From: Otatea glauca
Taxonomy: Eukaryota > Streptophyta > Magnoliopsida > Poales > Poaceae
Direction of reading: 5' to 3'
Assembly: GCA_036346275.1 (NCBI GenBank)
Contig: CM070715.1
Location: 74,015,667-74,079,666, forward strand
DNA: 64,000 nucleotides
The position numbers and the translations under genes were made by a program. Shown here in pieces: positions 21,160 to 32,917 of this stretch; within the stretch, counting starts at the first letter, position 1, and each line of letters opens with the position of its first letter. The notes under the pieces were generated by a model. The model saw only the letters and a list, made by a program, of their open reading frames with translations, did no database searches and was not told the origin of the DNA.

Positions 21160-21435
21160 ATAATCTTATGTTAGCTCCTTGAATCAGAAATCCAATATTC
21201 AAAACTCTACCAACTTCATCTTCAATTCCATTTCCTTCTTCTTTTTTTAAAAACAATTAATCTGTTAGATGGACCTGGACGATCGGTCAGGCATAAACAT
21301 ACAAGATCACACCAATAATTCAGATCAGAATCAGGCACTCAGTTTTCTCGGTCGGTATGTAGAGTACACTAATTTTTTAGGGATGCTGAGTACACTGATT
21401 AACAACATATATAACGAAGAATGCCCCAGTACATG

Positions 21436-21770
21436 TGTTAACATCAGAATTTGGCCAGAGTAGCCGATTTACGAAATAGAGTTCAAGTATAGATAAAGAC
21501 TTTTAGTATGGATAAAAACTCTAACCTATATCGGCTCAAGGAGGAGTTTGTATTTCGGAAGTTGAGGCCGATATTGTTAGTGTCAAAATTTGGCAAGATA
21601 TACGACCGATTTGTAAGGTTAAGTTAAAATTAGATTTCTAGTCAATATCGGTTCAAATAGGGAATTTTATCTGCAAGAGATAGAGGTCGATATGGTTCAT
21701 GGTTTGTGACAGATCAGAGAAAGATACAATCGGCCTATACGCTATAAAAGGTGAAGCATCTAGGCCCTAA
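21436..21770 (+). repeat. Probable LTR fragment with internal duplication
   Basis: It starts TGTTAACATCAGAATTTGGC, repeats itself from 21578 (TGTTAGTGTCAAAATTTGGC) with a period of about 142 bp, and ends at a TATA box, GCTATAAAAGG (21742-21752). This is the layout of a grass LTR promoter half. It is cut off by the SIRE-like LTR at 21782. Confidence 0.45.
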
Positions 21771-21781
21771 ATTTCTTCTTT

Positions 21782-23461
21782 GATTTTGTTAATTAATGAC
21801 AATAATGTTTTAAGGACTAACAATTTTTCTTGAGGTTATGAAAAATAGGTTGATCCTATGAAGAGGTGAAATCGTTAAGCTATAAGGAAATTGGAATATA
21901 AGCTAACTCCAAGGTATAAGTTGTAAGGATCATTTTCTAGCTTTTTGCCGATCTAGGTGTTTGGAGAAAAGATCAGGTTGTTAGTGTAGGTGCTGTACTA
22001 TTAAAAGGGATCTTTTGTGAGTAGCTTAAAGATAATCAAGTGTCATGGCTCAAATTCATGCTCATACTTTAGTCATGCGCATTTCTCGGAAAATCCTTCA
22101 AAGTCTTTTGAAAATCTGTATTGTCGGCACTACCGACCTTTTAGGAGCGGTACTATCTCAAGGGCAGCAGTACCGGCTTAAGAGGCAGGTTATTATTTGT
22201 CAGAGAGGGCTATTTTTGGGTCTGCCCCAGGCCGACACTACCGACCTTCTTAGAGCGATACTACTGCAGGTGCGGTAGTACTGGCCCGAGAGTCCAGTAG
22301 TTCTTTTACCGAGTCCATGTTTTTGGGGCATGCCCAGGCCGGCACTACTTACCCACTTAGGGCGGTACTGCCGCAGGTGCGGTAATACCGGTCCTAGTGG
22401 TCGGTAGACCTTTTCAGAACCGTGTGTTTTGAGGTGTTTTTCCTGGCCGGCACTACCACCTATCTAGGATCTGTACTGCCGCAGGTGCGATAGTATTGAC
22501 CCAAATAGACGGTAGTCCTTTTCCAAAAAGGGTGTAAATGCTCATTTTTTGTTGCTTAAGGCTGGCACTACCGATCTTACATGGACGATAGTGCTGGAGT
22601 ACTATAGCAACATCTAGTTACTCTCAACATTAATTGCTACAGGTGACTATTGTGCCTGAGGTCGGCACTACCGACCCTACATGGGTGTTATGCTGACTTT
22701 CTTGAATTTTTCGAGAATTAGGTGGTAACGGCTAGATTTGTGGGTGGGGGTTATAAATACACCCACATCTACAGCAAAGCTATACTCTTAGTCATTCATT
22801 GAATACATCTTGAGCCTTTGTCATTCTCTCTTCACCTTAGTGCATTCAATTTCACATTTTGAAGTGGTTGAGAGCATTTAAGAGTTAAGCATTCACTGTT
22901 GAGCCTTGTAACTCTTGAGGATCTTCAAACAAGCGTCATTGGTCTATTACTCTTGGAGTTTACCGACTTCGAGATGGCTTGAAGAATAGAAACTGGTGAT
23001 CACTTCAAGAAGATTTGTGAAGAGGCCCAGTATTGGTGTAAAGGTTGGAGCTCACCTATCTGGAGAGAGAAAGAGCTACCTCTAGTGGATTAAGGAAGGC
23101 TCAATTGCATAAGGATCCAGTTTAATTCGTTCAAGCTTCCTCAACGTGGATTTGGGGAGACCAGCAAGTCTCCGAGACCACGAAAAAAATTCTCTTGTGT
23201 TCGTATTGTGATTTGCATTCTTGATTTTAACTTTGTGCAAATTTACATTCCTAGTGATCATATTGTTTGGTTGTCTCTTTAGATTCTCAAGAATTGATTA
23301 GACTTAGGTTGTTGGTTCACTTAGAAAATTCTAAAATATTTACGACTTAATTGTGAAAATTTTGAATTATATTGTATTCTTACTCAAAATCGTTTTATAG
23401 ACAAAAGAATCTTAAAAATCAACTATTCACTCCACTTTAATCGGTTATCCTTGATCCTACA
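21782..23461 (+). repeat. Solo LTR, SIRE/Maximus-like Ty1/copia
   Basis: The start TGATTTTGTTAATTAATGAC, six degenerate GGCACTACCGACC units (22120-22690), the TATA box TTATAAATACACC near 22750 and the TTCATTGAATACATCTTGAG block are the layout of long SIRE-type LTRs in grasses. The end is CTTGATCCTACA near 23461. No gag or pol follows on either side, so it is a solo LTR or a truncated element. The flanking 5-mers (TTCTT and CTAGT) do not match, so the exact edges are uncertain. Confidence 0.6.
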
Positions 23462-24476
23462 CTAGTAGCAAATACTCCCTTCTAGCAGCATCCCTAATGT
23501 CCACATTGAGATCCTCAATTGGTTTTCAAAGTCAAAGATCGACAATAATGTGTCTTCCAAATTAAACACAACGCGAGGACTATTTTATTAGGTATTACTA
23601 GCTCCAGTTCCTGCTTTTTATAGAGGGGATTGGTTGGATTGTGACTGTAATGAAAAATAAGATGCTAATGTCTTGGACCTCTTCATTATGTATTTCTATT
23701 ACATCAAATCGACTCCAATCAATTAAACCAAATTCAGAACACAACCACAATGTGGCAAAGAGAAAGGCTTAGTCCTAGATTTTGGCGGCCACTAGAGAGG
23801 CAGAGGAACAACAACAAGGGCTAGAGGGGCCATTCAGCCAAGGGGCAAGTTGGCTAGGGGGAAATTGCCAGCTGGTGAACTGGCCAGGGGCAGCGGTGAG
23901 TGCTAGAGGGACCAGACAGCCAGAGGGGTTGAGGCTGTGAGGGGCAGCATGCTAGCACCGACATAGGGCCCCCTCGGTAAGCTATGCTTGGAGGGTGACC
24001 GGCAATGGTGCAGGGCGCAGGGCGACGATGAGAGACGCCGCAGGGTGAAGGGCGGCTAGGCTTCAAGGCGCAGGGTGGCAACGACGCAGACCAGCCCCAA
24101 CGCCTGGCTTGGAATTGGAGGCGACGGTGGCACGACGCAGGTTGCAAGCCATGCAGCTGGCTGCCCGGCTTGGAGGCGATGGTGTAGGGCGCAGGTGGTG
24201 GTGACGACAGGCAACGTGAGCGTGAGGAATCAGGAGCAGCTAGGGCGTGAGCGTGAGGAGCTGCTAGGGCGTGATCATGTGTGGCAAGGAACTAAGGAAG
24301 GAAATGCTACTCGTGTTAGCTTCCGGTTAGGCTTCCAAGCCCCGAGCCATTGCCTTTGGCCATCCTCTTGGGCTGTACTGCTCCACTACTAGTTGGGCCA
24401 GGCCTCATACCATTGCCCCCATTGGCATGAGGACTAGCTCCGCCACTTACTATACATGAAACTTCAAAAACATTAA
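23462..24476. other. Unassigned region, GC-rich from about 23790
   Basis: The part at 23790-24420 is GC-rich, with GGCTAGGG and GGGCGCAGGG-type internal repeats and frames open on both strands. It reads as repetitive non-coding or relic sequence, not a recognisable protein. Confidence 0.35.
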
Positions 24477-24696
24477 GGGCTTGTTTATTTTAATTTTGGA
24501 TTCTCTAAAAGCTGATTCTGGATTGTGGTGGTAGAGAAGCTGATTCTTCAAAAGCTAAAATCCAAAAACACATATGAAGTGGATTATGGATTCTAGTGTA
24601 TATAGGTGGGTTAGATTGTGAGAATCGGGTTATTTGTTTTTGATTCTGCTTTTAGGGCCAGAATCCAGAGTTAAAAGCTAAAACAAACATGCTCTA
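24477..24696. mobile_element. MITE with GGGCTTGTTTA ends
   Basis: The left end GGGCTTGTTTATTTTA and the inverted right end AGAGCATGTTTGTTTTAGC match over about 16 bp. The 220-bp body has internal GATTCTGGATT/AATCCAGA inverted blocks. The duplication is not clear. Confidence 0.55.
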
Positions 24697-25490
24697 TGAC
24701 GACTTGTATCTCCTACCACAAACAAACATGTGCATGCAGTAGAGACAGAAGAGAAGACTCTTTCTTCTAGAGAAGAGAAGACTCTTTCTTCTGAAAATAC
24801 ACGGGCACACCAACTTAATTTTGACATGTACTATACACGGGGGACCAGACAAGATCCTCATCAAAAACTGTGTACACCCCATGCAGGTCAAGCTATGTCG
24901 GCATCATCACCAACCCTGCCTTAGGGCATGACATGAGCATGAATGAATCAACAATGAAACATCCACAATGCATATTAGGGCAGCGGCTGCTGCATGCCGA
25001 TCGATCGATATGATGGCACAAGCATGCATGGCACCGCAGGCTGTAGCCTGTAGGGTATCGATCAGGCAGCAATGGCGTATGCAAGGAGGGGACGTGAAGA
25101 GACTAGAGCACCGACTTTGATCATCGTGCTTTGGTACTTACTTAGTCTTTAGTTTTTTTTAGTCTTCAAGATAACATACTGATCGTTTGTCATAAACACA
25201 AGAAAGTATAATAACACTGAGCACTCCTCTACTTTTCAGACGGTATTCATACAACCAGGGCGTACCAATTGATCATGCACTAAAGCACCTACCTGGCCAG
25301 ATGCATGCATGATAGTACGTACATGGTAGACCACTAGATCGATACTCACCGTGCATGTCGAAAGCTACCCGGTTGGAAGTTGTTTGATCGAAATTTTAGT
25401 TTTTCCAACACGCCTCCATTCACAAGCAATTTCGATCAAACTGATTAGGTTCTATATGCTTAATTGATAGGCATTTGATCACTACATCAG
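24697..25490. other. Unassigned sequence, no gene seen
   Basis: Contains a short tandem duplication, AGAGAAGACTCTTTCTTCT twice at about 24752-24793. Otherwise nothing definable. Confidence 0.3.
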
Positions 25491-25967
25491 TCTGTGTTGG
25501 CGACAAAAAATGTAAAGAGGGGTCTATCGGCTACAACACATGTGACGAACACCGAGTTCTGTGGTTTGAGGCGTGCCAACCGATTTGATCCTGCAATCAA
25601 AAAGATAGATAGAAAAATAAGTTCAAAGCCGATCTAGTGTAATAATTGGCAAAGATCTAAACAGCTAAAAAACCGATTAAATATAAGGTAACGATAAGTC
25701 TAATTAGCCGATCAGGGCTAATCAGATGGTAAGAGGTAGATCTTTCCAAAAAAAGGCGAAGCGCAGCAAGATCGGAGAAAATCAAACCTGATTGGCATAA
25801 TCGAATGTGATCAACAATCGGTGATACACAACTTTATTGATGAAAGTCGGATTACAGGAAAAGACTAAATTACAAAAACTACTCCTAGTCGACAGTAAAA
25901 TAAAAGAGTAAATACGAGTTGATTGATTTAATTGTGTAGTTGTTCTCGCTTGCTTTTGACCATCTTT

Positions 25968-26520
25968 TATATGAATGAAGGCAAAATAGGGTGGAGTTCT
26001 ATTGAAGGTCTTGACAATGTGGTTGTCCAGTACAACTCGAAGACTCAAAGTTTGCACTTGGCTAAACTAATCAAACAAAATCCAAGTGTGTAAGGTGGCG
26101 GCTACTGAGTTTATAAGAGGGAGGGACGTGAGAGGGACGTCCTAGGGTCGTGTGTAGCCAGGGGGCGCGTACAACTTGGACTTGGGCCCCTACACGCTTA
26201 CAAGGCCTGAAACAGCCCAAAACAGTATTATAGTGTATTGTTTTGATGATTCTGACTGATCCACGATGAATCTAGAGCTGGGGCTAGACCCATTGGAAAG
26301 GTCTTGTTGTAAGCTTTCAATTAAGTACAAGAACTCTCCAATCGAACACCGTATGCAAAAGTTATGCGTGTTTTACTTAAGGCTAGTATCCGGAGGTCGA
26401 ATTGGATTCCAGAATGTGATAGATTTGATATCTCTCTCTTCTTTGCCCATGGGTGACGTGTTGGAGTTGGTACAACCACGTGTGATCGTATCCATAGTAG
26501 TGATGTCCTCATCATCCTCT
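25968..26520 (-). repeat. 3' LTR of the same element, matching part
   Basis: Nearly the same as 30596-31147, base for base with scattered differences (for example ATGAATGAAGGCAAAATAGG, then GGTATCCGGAGGCCGAATTG in one and AGTATCCGGAGGTCGAATTG in the other). To its left (25740-25967) the sequence no longer matches the inner part of the other LTR. Confidence 0.8.
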
Positions 26521-27038
26521 CCTTGAATTTGAGTCGTGTTCGACTCAAGCTCACCTTTTAGCTCGTCTTCAGCACCAAATATTCTTATATAGGTCCTGCA
26601 TTTATTTAAATAAAATAGTAGCTCCGCCTCTTTACATATTTTAAAGACATCAAAGACATTTAGAGGATTCACCTGATAATTATCCATATAGCTCAACACT
26701 TCTTTCCAGCATATAATGACATGATGAAAGCGAGCACTCTTGGATGCTTCCTCCCCTCCTTGAAGGAAAATCATCGTTGGTTTCGGACAAGCTGGAAAAG
26801 AAACAAGCAACAAAAAGAACAACGTGTATGCAACATATATGTATATATCCCATATTTCAATGTTCTTTTGGATTCGTGGAATGCTATTTCCATAACAGCA
26901 AATGAGGAAGTCAGATTTAAGCAAAACACCTTTCCTCACAATTTTGTGACTCATTTTGTGGTTATAAGTGAAGCATATAACATAAATATTAATATGATTC
27001 AGTTTGCAACTTAATTTGCAAATATAAGTAAAGCACAT
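26373..27038 (-). CDS. Small acidic ORF running into the 3' LTR
   Basis: The C-terminal part (LNVFDVFKICKEAELLFYLN, RIFGAEDELKGELESNTTQI, GEDDEDITTMD) resembles the last coding segment of other grass gypsy elements, which also overlaps the LTR start. The N-terminal 80 residues look like chance translation. It is not in frame with the ORF ending at 27262. Treat as an element remnant. Confidence 0.4.
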   Translation of the reverse strand: MCFTYICKLSCKLNHINIYVICFTYNHKMSHKIVRKGVLLKSDFLICCYGNSIPRIQKNIEIWDIYIYVAYTLFFLLLVSFPACPKPTMIFLQGGEEASKSARFHHVIICWKEVLSYMDNYQVNPLNVFDVFKICKEAELLFYLNKCRTYIRIFGAEDELKGELESNTTQIQGEDDEDITTMDTITRGCTNSNTSPMGKEERDIKSITFWNPIRPPDTSLK

Positions 27039-27261
27039 ATCTATCTCTGTCCTTGGATAAAGAATACTTATGTTTTGTAAGCCTCATTCAATAACATAGA
27101 TGGGCAAAACTACAAGTTTTGGCAACAAGCATAGCTCATTCATATGATTATATTATAAACAAGCAATATCAAACCATTCCAACAACAGTGACACAATATT
27201 AATGGGCTTCCACTCATCAATTACGACATGCTGATTTGTAATACAAGCCAATGTACTAAAA

Positions 27262-28056
27262 TTAGAAACAATGAGGTAGCAAGCTATGGGTATCACACAT
27301 ATCAGGAAAATTTGATGGTGCCTTACATGAAACAAATTGTTGCATAGAACTAGGATTGTTCAAAACAGCAAGCTTCAATTCAGCAAGTTTATCACAAGTT
27401 ATGCATATTCTGTAGACATGAAACTTGCCATCTATGCCATATTCCCCAACTAAATTGAATTTAAAACTGTAGGCATAGGTACTAGATAAAGACTTAAGAG
27501 ATAAAATTTCAGAAATCTTATTCATAGCACAATTCAAGCTAGCAGGCTCATTCAACATTATATAGCACAAAACAGTGGCAGGGGATATTCTAGCTATTAC
27601 TTCCTTATCCGTAATCAGCACCACATGATCAAAATTATAAGAATGCAATTCATCAAATAGTTCTACAATTGTGGCACACGATGGTAGCTCACTAGAATTA
27701 AGTACAATAGGAATATACTCACAAATTAGCTCCCTTTCTTGCTGTAAAATTAGATTTGTACCATGGTCATTAGCGTCCTCCTCAGAAGAAGTAGGAAACT
27801 CAAAACTTTCAATTGATGATGCAGGTTTTTCAGTTTGTATCTCCCCTTCTTCAGAAATAACCTGCATATTACATGGAACATCAACAATAGAAGTAACAGA
27901 AGTAGATTGGATTATGTTAGTAGAATCATCCTCACATGTGCTATGCTCTACTTCATTTGAATTTTCTGGTATTTCTTTCGCATTCTCGGGGTGTATGCTC
28001 TCATTAAGGTTTGGTGCAGTGCATGCAACAGGAGTAGCATTTAACTCTGTGGGAAC
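27262..28056 (-). CDS. Unknown protein in frame after gag
   Basis: From the gag stop the same reading frame stays open for another 264 codons (first ATG at 27867). The first half is acidic and Ser/Thr-rich (ENAKEIPENSNEVEHSTCED; ISEEGEIQTEKP). The second half looks globular: ELFDELHSYNFDHVVLITDK, SLKSLSSTYAYSFKFNLVGE and VYRICITCDKLAELKLAVLN. I recognise no domain and no enzyme motif. The natural reading is a gag-X polyprotein with a single nonsense codon at the junction. X may be a structural or packaging protein of a non-autonomous element; that is inference. Confidence 0.5.
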   Translation of the reverse strand, partial: VPTELNATPVACTAPNLNESIHPENAKEIPENSNEVEHSTCEDDSTNIIQSTSVTSIVDVPCNMQVISEEGEIQTEKPASSIESFEFPTSSEEDANDHGTNLILQQERELICEYIPIVLNSSELPSCATIVELFDELHSYNFDHVVLITDKEVIARISPATVLCYIMLNEPASLNCAMNKISEILSLKSLSSTYAYSFKFNLVGEYGIDGKFHVYRICITCDKLAELKLAVLNNPSSMQQFVSCKAPSNFPDMCDTHSLLPHCF

Positions 28057-28706
28057 TTAAACTGTTGCTTGTCTTCTCTGTATTTTTCTTTCAGCTTCAC
28101 ATGAAAGATTAAGCAAACATGACATATAATTGAATTCTTTACAAGATATCATGATCTGAATAGCAAAATCTAGTCCAGAATAAAAGTTGTTCAACCGAGT
28201 CATTTCGGTCTCTTTTAACCCACAACGCAAATATCTACTCTGAAATTCTTGATAGTACTCAGTCACAGTTTTACTACCTTGTTTTATACATTGTAATTCA
28301 TTCTGTAATTTGCGAGAAACATATGAAGGAACAAATCTAGCTCTCATAATTTTCTTCAATTTAATCCATGTGCTAGGGATGTCCTGATTTTTACGCATAT
28401 AATCATTCCACCAAAGAGCAGCAAAATCAGTAAATCCACTTGTAACAACTCTAACCTTTTCATGCTTAGGAATTCCATGATTATCAAATGATTGTTCTAC
28501 AGCTAATTCCCAAGTAAGATAACCTTCAGATCATATTTACCACTAAAAATAGGTACGATGAACTTACTTTTAGTACGTGTGCTATGTCATCGCACCTCCT
28601 GTGGTGATGAAGCTGTGCTCATACGATCTTCGTATATCGGAGTGTAAACTATCTCTTCTCCTAGGATGCTGTTGGCCCAAGCACTACGATATTGAGAACC
28701 TGCCAT
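28057..28706 (-). pseudogene. Ty3/gypsy gag (capsid) of the non-autonomous element
   Basis: A start at 28706 (MAGSQYRSAWANS) leads into a short frame. After a damaged stretch the capsid domain is read: AVEQSFDNHGIPKHEKVRVV, FTDFAALWWNDYMRKN, TWIKLKKIMRARFVPSYVSR, LQCIKQGSKTVTEYYQEF, and LNNFYSGL. This is the Retrotrans_gag domain of grass gypsy elements. The frame ends QRRQATV followed by TAA at 28057-28059 and then continues open, in the same frame, into the next feature. Gag would form the particle. Confidence 0.88.
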
Positions 28707-30348
28707 TGTTCATGAAGACAAGAAACAAATCACAAGGATATTTCCCTACCAACAATTAGGATGTGCTAAAAAGCCGCTCAACTCTCACGCTTTAACCAAA
28801 GCTCTTACAAGTTCTTACCGTGCAATAGGAGTTGTCGGTCGTTGGCGGTGTCAAAAGTTCTCCGAAGCTTGAATAAAACGATTGCCAAGGGACCGAACAA
28901 ACGTACGAGGTAGTATATGTGGAGCTAGGTAGGCTATATTTATGTCCTATGCAATCTGATAATTCTAGTTGTTGTAATGATAAGTAATGATCCAAACTAG
29001 AATTCACAAGCCCTAGTTGCCGATCTCAAAGATATAAGCGAATTTCAAGACAACTCACGCGCAAAGATGATGGAACTTAATGCAACTAATGGAATGAGCT
29101 AAATAAGTATAATTTCAGCACTAATGCTCGTGTTGCATAAGTTATGGAGAGACTCTAGCTAATTACTTTAGAAAAGGTAAAAGGGCACAAGATTGCTCAA
29201 TAATTAATACAATTGCACAATTTGATATAATGAACACAAATTAGAGTTTTGCTCAATATAGTGCGACCATCCACTATTATATTTTCTTTTTTTATTCTTT
29301 TTTTTGCCTTTTGGCTCTTTCTTTCTCTTTTCTTTCTTTGAGTGACTTTCGGCCAACACTAGTATGAACAAAGTTTTGGAATCCCTAACATGATGTCACA
29401 ACATAGTATGATATGATAAATCAAGATTATGCAATGTATCAAGTAGAGCAGCCCTAAGCAATATCAAATAGCTAGTCTCAATTGGGATCAAAGTATTCGC
29501 AAAGGATGAATTGGTTCCTAAAGGTATGTGTACTGATATGTTTGGAGTTTTATGGTTTGTATATGCTTCTGGACTCAACCAACTCAAAGGAACAAAGCTA
29601 GAGCATCAATTGAAGAAAGTAACCCAAATTTAGTGTTTCTAGGGCAGTAGAGTTGTCGCCCAGATTAAAGTTCGAAAACCACCGAATTTGGAAGGATCAC
29701 TATGGAAAGAATTGAAGCTTATATCCTGAGATTTCAATAGAGTACAAGAACACACAATTTGGAGCTCGGGTGTGAAAGTTATGGCTCAAAAACCGAACAC
29801 CACAGAATAGTCCCAATTTCAGACTAACAAGACCGATTTCGAATCCGAATCAAATTCGGTTTGAAGGAGTCCGAATCACAAAGGACACCTAAAAACGTTT
29901 TTTAGAGGACTCTTCAAGGATTCAGGAAAGTATAAAAACTTCTCAATCGGAGTTCAGATGTGAGAATTATGATCAAAATACCGAACCGATCTGGACTGGA
30001 TGTACAACTTGCTTGCCCAAATTTGACGTACAGATTAAACCAACTTGGATACAGAATTAGAGTTCATGCCCAACTATGTTTTGGTAGATCTCCTTCCCAG
30101 GTTTTAAGAAAGTGCAAGAACACATGAATTTGAGCTTGTATACAAAAGTTATGAATAAAAGAAAAGCTATGAGATGGAAAAAAACGATTAGCAACTAAAA
30201 CAATAACTCTAATAGATCAAAACTTAACAAAACTCACTAAAATACCAGATTGAATCTAAAGGTTGAATTTTTTGTGGAGTAATTTTCAATTTAGGACAGA
30301 AAACAAAAACTAATATACTGTACTGAATCTCTCACCGAGCAACTTTGC
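28707..30348 (-). other. Leader of the non-autonomous gypsy element
   Basis: The 1.6 kb between the primer site and gag carries no convincing ORF. It would hold packaging and dimerisation signals if the element was mobilised. A T/C-rich tract is at 29282-29340. Confidence 0.4.
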
Positions 30349-30360
30349 GCTCTGATACCA
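30349..30360 (-). other. Primer binding site, tRNA-Met type
   Basis: The minus strand reads TGGTATCAGAGC, two bases inside the LTR. Confidence 0.88.
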
Positions 30361-30362
30361 CC

Positions 30363-31153
30363 TGTTGTGAGGTTGTGTCGCGATCTTTCGATGAGAGCGA
30401 TAACTATCGATTTGGTGGAACCGATTTTGACGATCCGACTACAACGTACGACGACGATGCGCCTTAGCAATCGCTAAACCAACTCCGAAGGGTTATTGAT
30501 CTTGCAGTGGGCACGATCAACCTGAACACGAGGTTCAATTCCTGCAAACAACCGAAGAACAAGCAAGAACAATAGTAAAAACAATATGAAATTGCGAATA
30601 TGAATGAAGGCAAAATAGGGTGGGGTTCTATTGAGGGTCTTGACAAGGTGGCTGTCCAGCACAACTCGAAGACTCAAAGTTTGCACTTGGCTAAACAAAT
30701 CAAACAAAACCCAAGTGTGTAAGGCGGCGGCTACTGAGTTTATAAGAGGGAGGGACGTGAGAGGGACATCCTAGGGTTGTATGCAGCTAGGGGGGCTCAC
30801 ACAACTTAGGCTTGGGCCCCCACACGCTTATAAGACCCGAAACAGCCTAAAATAGTATTATAGTGTATTGTTTTGATGATTTCGACTGATCCACGATGAA
30901 TTTGGAGCTAGGGCCAGACCCATTGGAAAGGTCTTGTTGTAAGCTTTCAATCAAGTACAGAAACTGCCCAATCTGACACCGTATGCAAAAGTTATGCGTG
31001 TTTTACTTAAGGCTGGTATCCGGAGGCCGAATTGGATTCCAGAACGTAATGGATTTGATATCTATCTCTTCTTTGCCCATGGATGACGTGTTGAAGTTGG
31101 TACAACCAGGTGTGATTGTATCCATAGTAGTGATGTCCTCATCATCTCCGACA
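30363..31153 (-). repeat. 5' LTR of the non-autonomous gypsy element
   Basis: In plus orientation it runs from TGTTGTGAGG to CATCTCCGACA, 791 bp with TG...CA ends, and starts two bases from the primer site. It contains AGTTTATAAGAGGGAGG near 30735, shared with the other LTR. Confidence 0.75.
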
Positions 31154-31443
31154 CGATGCCTATCGTGATCCATATCAGCTTCTACTCGGACAGATCTCAT
31201 GTTTAGATCGGTATTAGTCACAATCTATATTTAAATTATCCTTTCCTTATTTGATGTCGGCCAAAACATCTCCTAATTCTTAACCTAAAAATTTGACCAT
31301 ACCTTACCAAAAGCTGGTGCAAACAAGCTAATTGGTTGATATGGTCTTGTGGCAATTTAGTTAGTTAGTCGGTTAATCTATAGCAACTAGGATAATACGG
31401 CGACGATAGCAATAGCACATGTATAGCGTGCGTTTAACAGTTG
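31154..31443. other. Unassigned sequence right of the element
   Basis: No ORF or repeat end that I can support. Confidence 0.3.
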
Positions 31444-31610
31444 GAAAAAAATTTTATGGCACCAGGTGCTATGTAGCATCTCTTGTGAAAATTAGATATA
31501 TGGTAAACATAGATCTTAAAATAGTTAAATCTTTTTCTCACTCCTAATATATATCATATATAGAGATACTATAGATGCTACATAGTACCTAGTATCATAA
31601 AATTTTTATG
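31444..31610. mobile_element. MITE with ATTTTATGRYACYAGGT ends
   Basis: AAATTTTATGGCACCAGGTG...ATGTAGCATCT on the left and its inverse (AAATTTTATGATACTAGGTA, ATGTAGCATCT) on the right form arms of about 40 bp around an AT-rich loop. 167 bp in total, no ORF. Confidence 0.7.
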
Positions 31611-32268
31611 TCCCTCCTAGGTCGATCATTCGAGATGGGCCAAAGAGCTAAGCTGGTTACTTGACTTTGTTATACTATATACCTATATTACACTTCGAAG
31701 GCTTCTGACCCAGCTAGGGTATCCACGTCGCCCGCGCCTTGCCCTACGGTAATACCAGTAACCTAGTGGTATGTTTCCATTTCCGGTTTTTAACCCTTGA
31801 CTAGACCCCTCCAGTAGCCGTCACAAATCAAAGAGGCATGTATATATACACAACGAAGAAATTAACCGATAAAATAATCTTCCGCACGAGAATAAAATAA
31901 GGTGATTAGTCATATCGACCATGAGGGCCCAAGTCTAATTACTCGGTGGTACATAGGTAGTACCGTATTAGTAGTCCATGTGTGAAGTCTGTGTTTATAT
32001 AGCCCTGGTACTTTTTTTTCATTTTTAGTCGCTTCTTAATGAAATTGTAAATTTAGCCTTCTTCTTAACCACGGAAGCACCGGTAGACGATATATGTCCT
32101 CTATCGTACTATCCTACTGCAACAGATGGTTGGCACCATGGATTTCCTCCTGCCAAGCTCAGGTACTGCAGCATAAGGGGATAATGCAGTACCCGAGCTC
32201 AGTAGGAGAGGGTACTACCGAGCATGGGTAGTACAGCAGGCCTTGCCAAGTTCGGCGTGCTCGATAGG
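31611..32268. other. Unassigned sequence left of the Tat element
   Basis: No gene supported. The last five bases, ATAGG at 32264-32268, are the probable left target duplication of the Tat element. Confidence 0.35.
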
Positions 32269-32906
32269 TGTCGAAGGTTAGAAATCGATAATAAACTTAT
32301 ACTTTTGGGTACCTTCGGGTTATCAGAGTCAAGCACAAAATCGGAGGCATACGATGTAAACAGGTTCGGTCCCCTTGGTGGAGTAACACCCTACTTCCTG
32401 TGTGGATGATATATATGTGTGGTGCATGGAATACAGAGCAATTTGTCTAGCTCTAGTTACAAGGAAGATCAAACTAAGGTGAAGGCTAAGCTAAAGATGG
32501 AGATTGACGAAGCGTCGGGTCGTCGACTCCTGGTCGCTCTGCACAAAAACTCTCAAAGTCTTCTTCTTTTCTCTTGAGGACCCATACCCCCGGCCTTATA
32601 TAGTCGGGGTAGCTCGGTCTCAAGTTGAGTTGTAATCGGTTTGGAGTACCAGATCGTAGCCGATGAGGAATCCATCGTCACGTGATCTTCGTAGCATATC
32701 CAAACTTCTCTGAATATCAAGCGTACTCGAGTTGGTTTTCTCGTAACGGGAACATGATCGAGTCCTTCCTAATATTGAATTATCTTTTCCGCGTATATCT
32801 TATCCCACAGAATAGGGCCCGAGATATCTGGAGTCTCTATATGTCGTTAGGAAATATCCTTCGCGTATCCTCCACGTGCTCATACCCCATATTTAGATAT
32901 TTGACA
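32269..32906 (-). repeat. 3' LTR of the Tat element
   Basis: In plus orientation it begins TGTCGAAGGTTAGAAATC and ends ATTTGACA. The few scattered differences and small indels from the other LTR show moderate age. Confidence 0.93.
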
Positions 32907-32917
32907 TTAGCCCCTGA
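32907..32917 (-). other. Polypurine tract of the Tat element
   Basis: The minus strand reads CAGGGGCTAA directly before the 3' LTR start TGTCAA, the expected plus-strand priming site. Confidence 0.6.

Larger units (their letters stand above)
25968..31153 (-). mobile_element. Non-autonomous Ty3/gypsy-like LTR retrotransposon
   Basis: Directly repeated LTR sequence at 25968-26520 and 30596-31147, a tRNA-Met-type primer site at 30349-30360 and a gag gene reading leftward show a minus-strand LTR element. There is no protease, RT or integrase; gag is followed in frame by a protein I do not recognise, then by an ORF that runs into the 3' LTR. Replication would have needed enzymes from a partner. 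The left boundary is uncertain because the outer part of the left LTR does not match the right LTR; sequence related to it may start as far left as 25490. Confidence 0.8.

Noticed and set aside
24075..24392. A 105-codon frame in the GC-rich stretch at 23.8-24.4 kb
   Set aside because: Open frames occur on both strands in repetitive GGC/GCAGGG sequence; no family resemblance.
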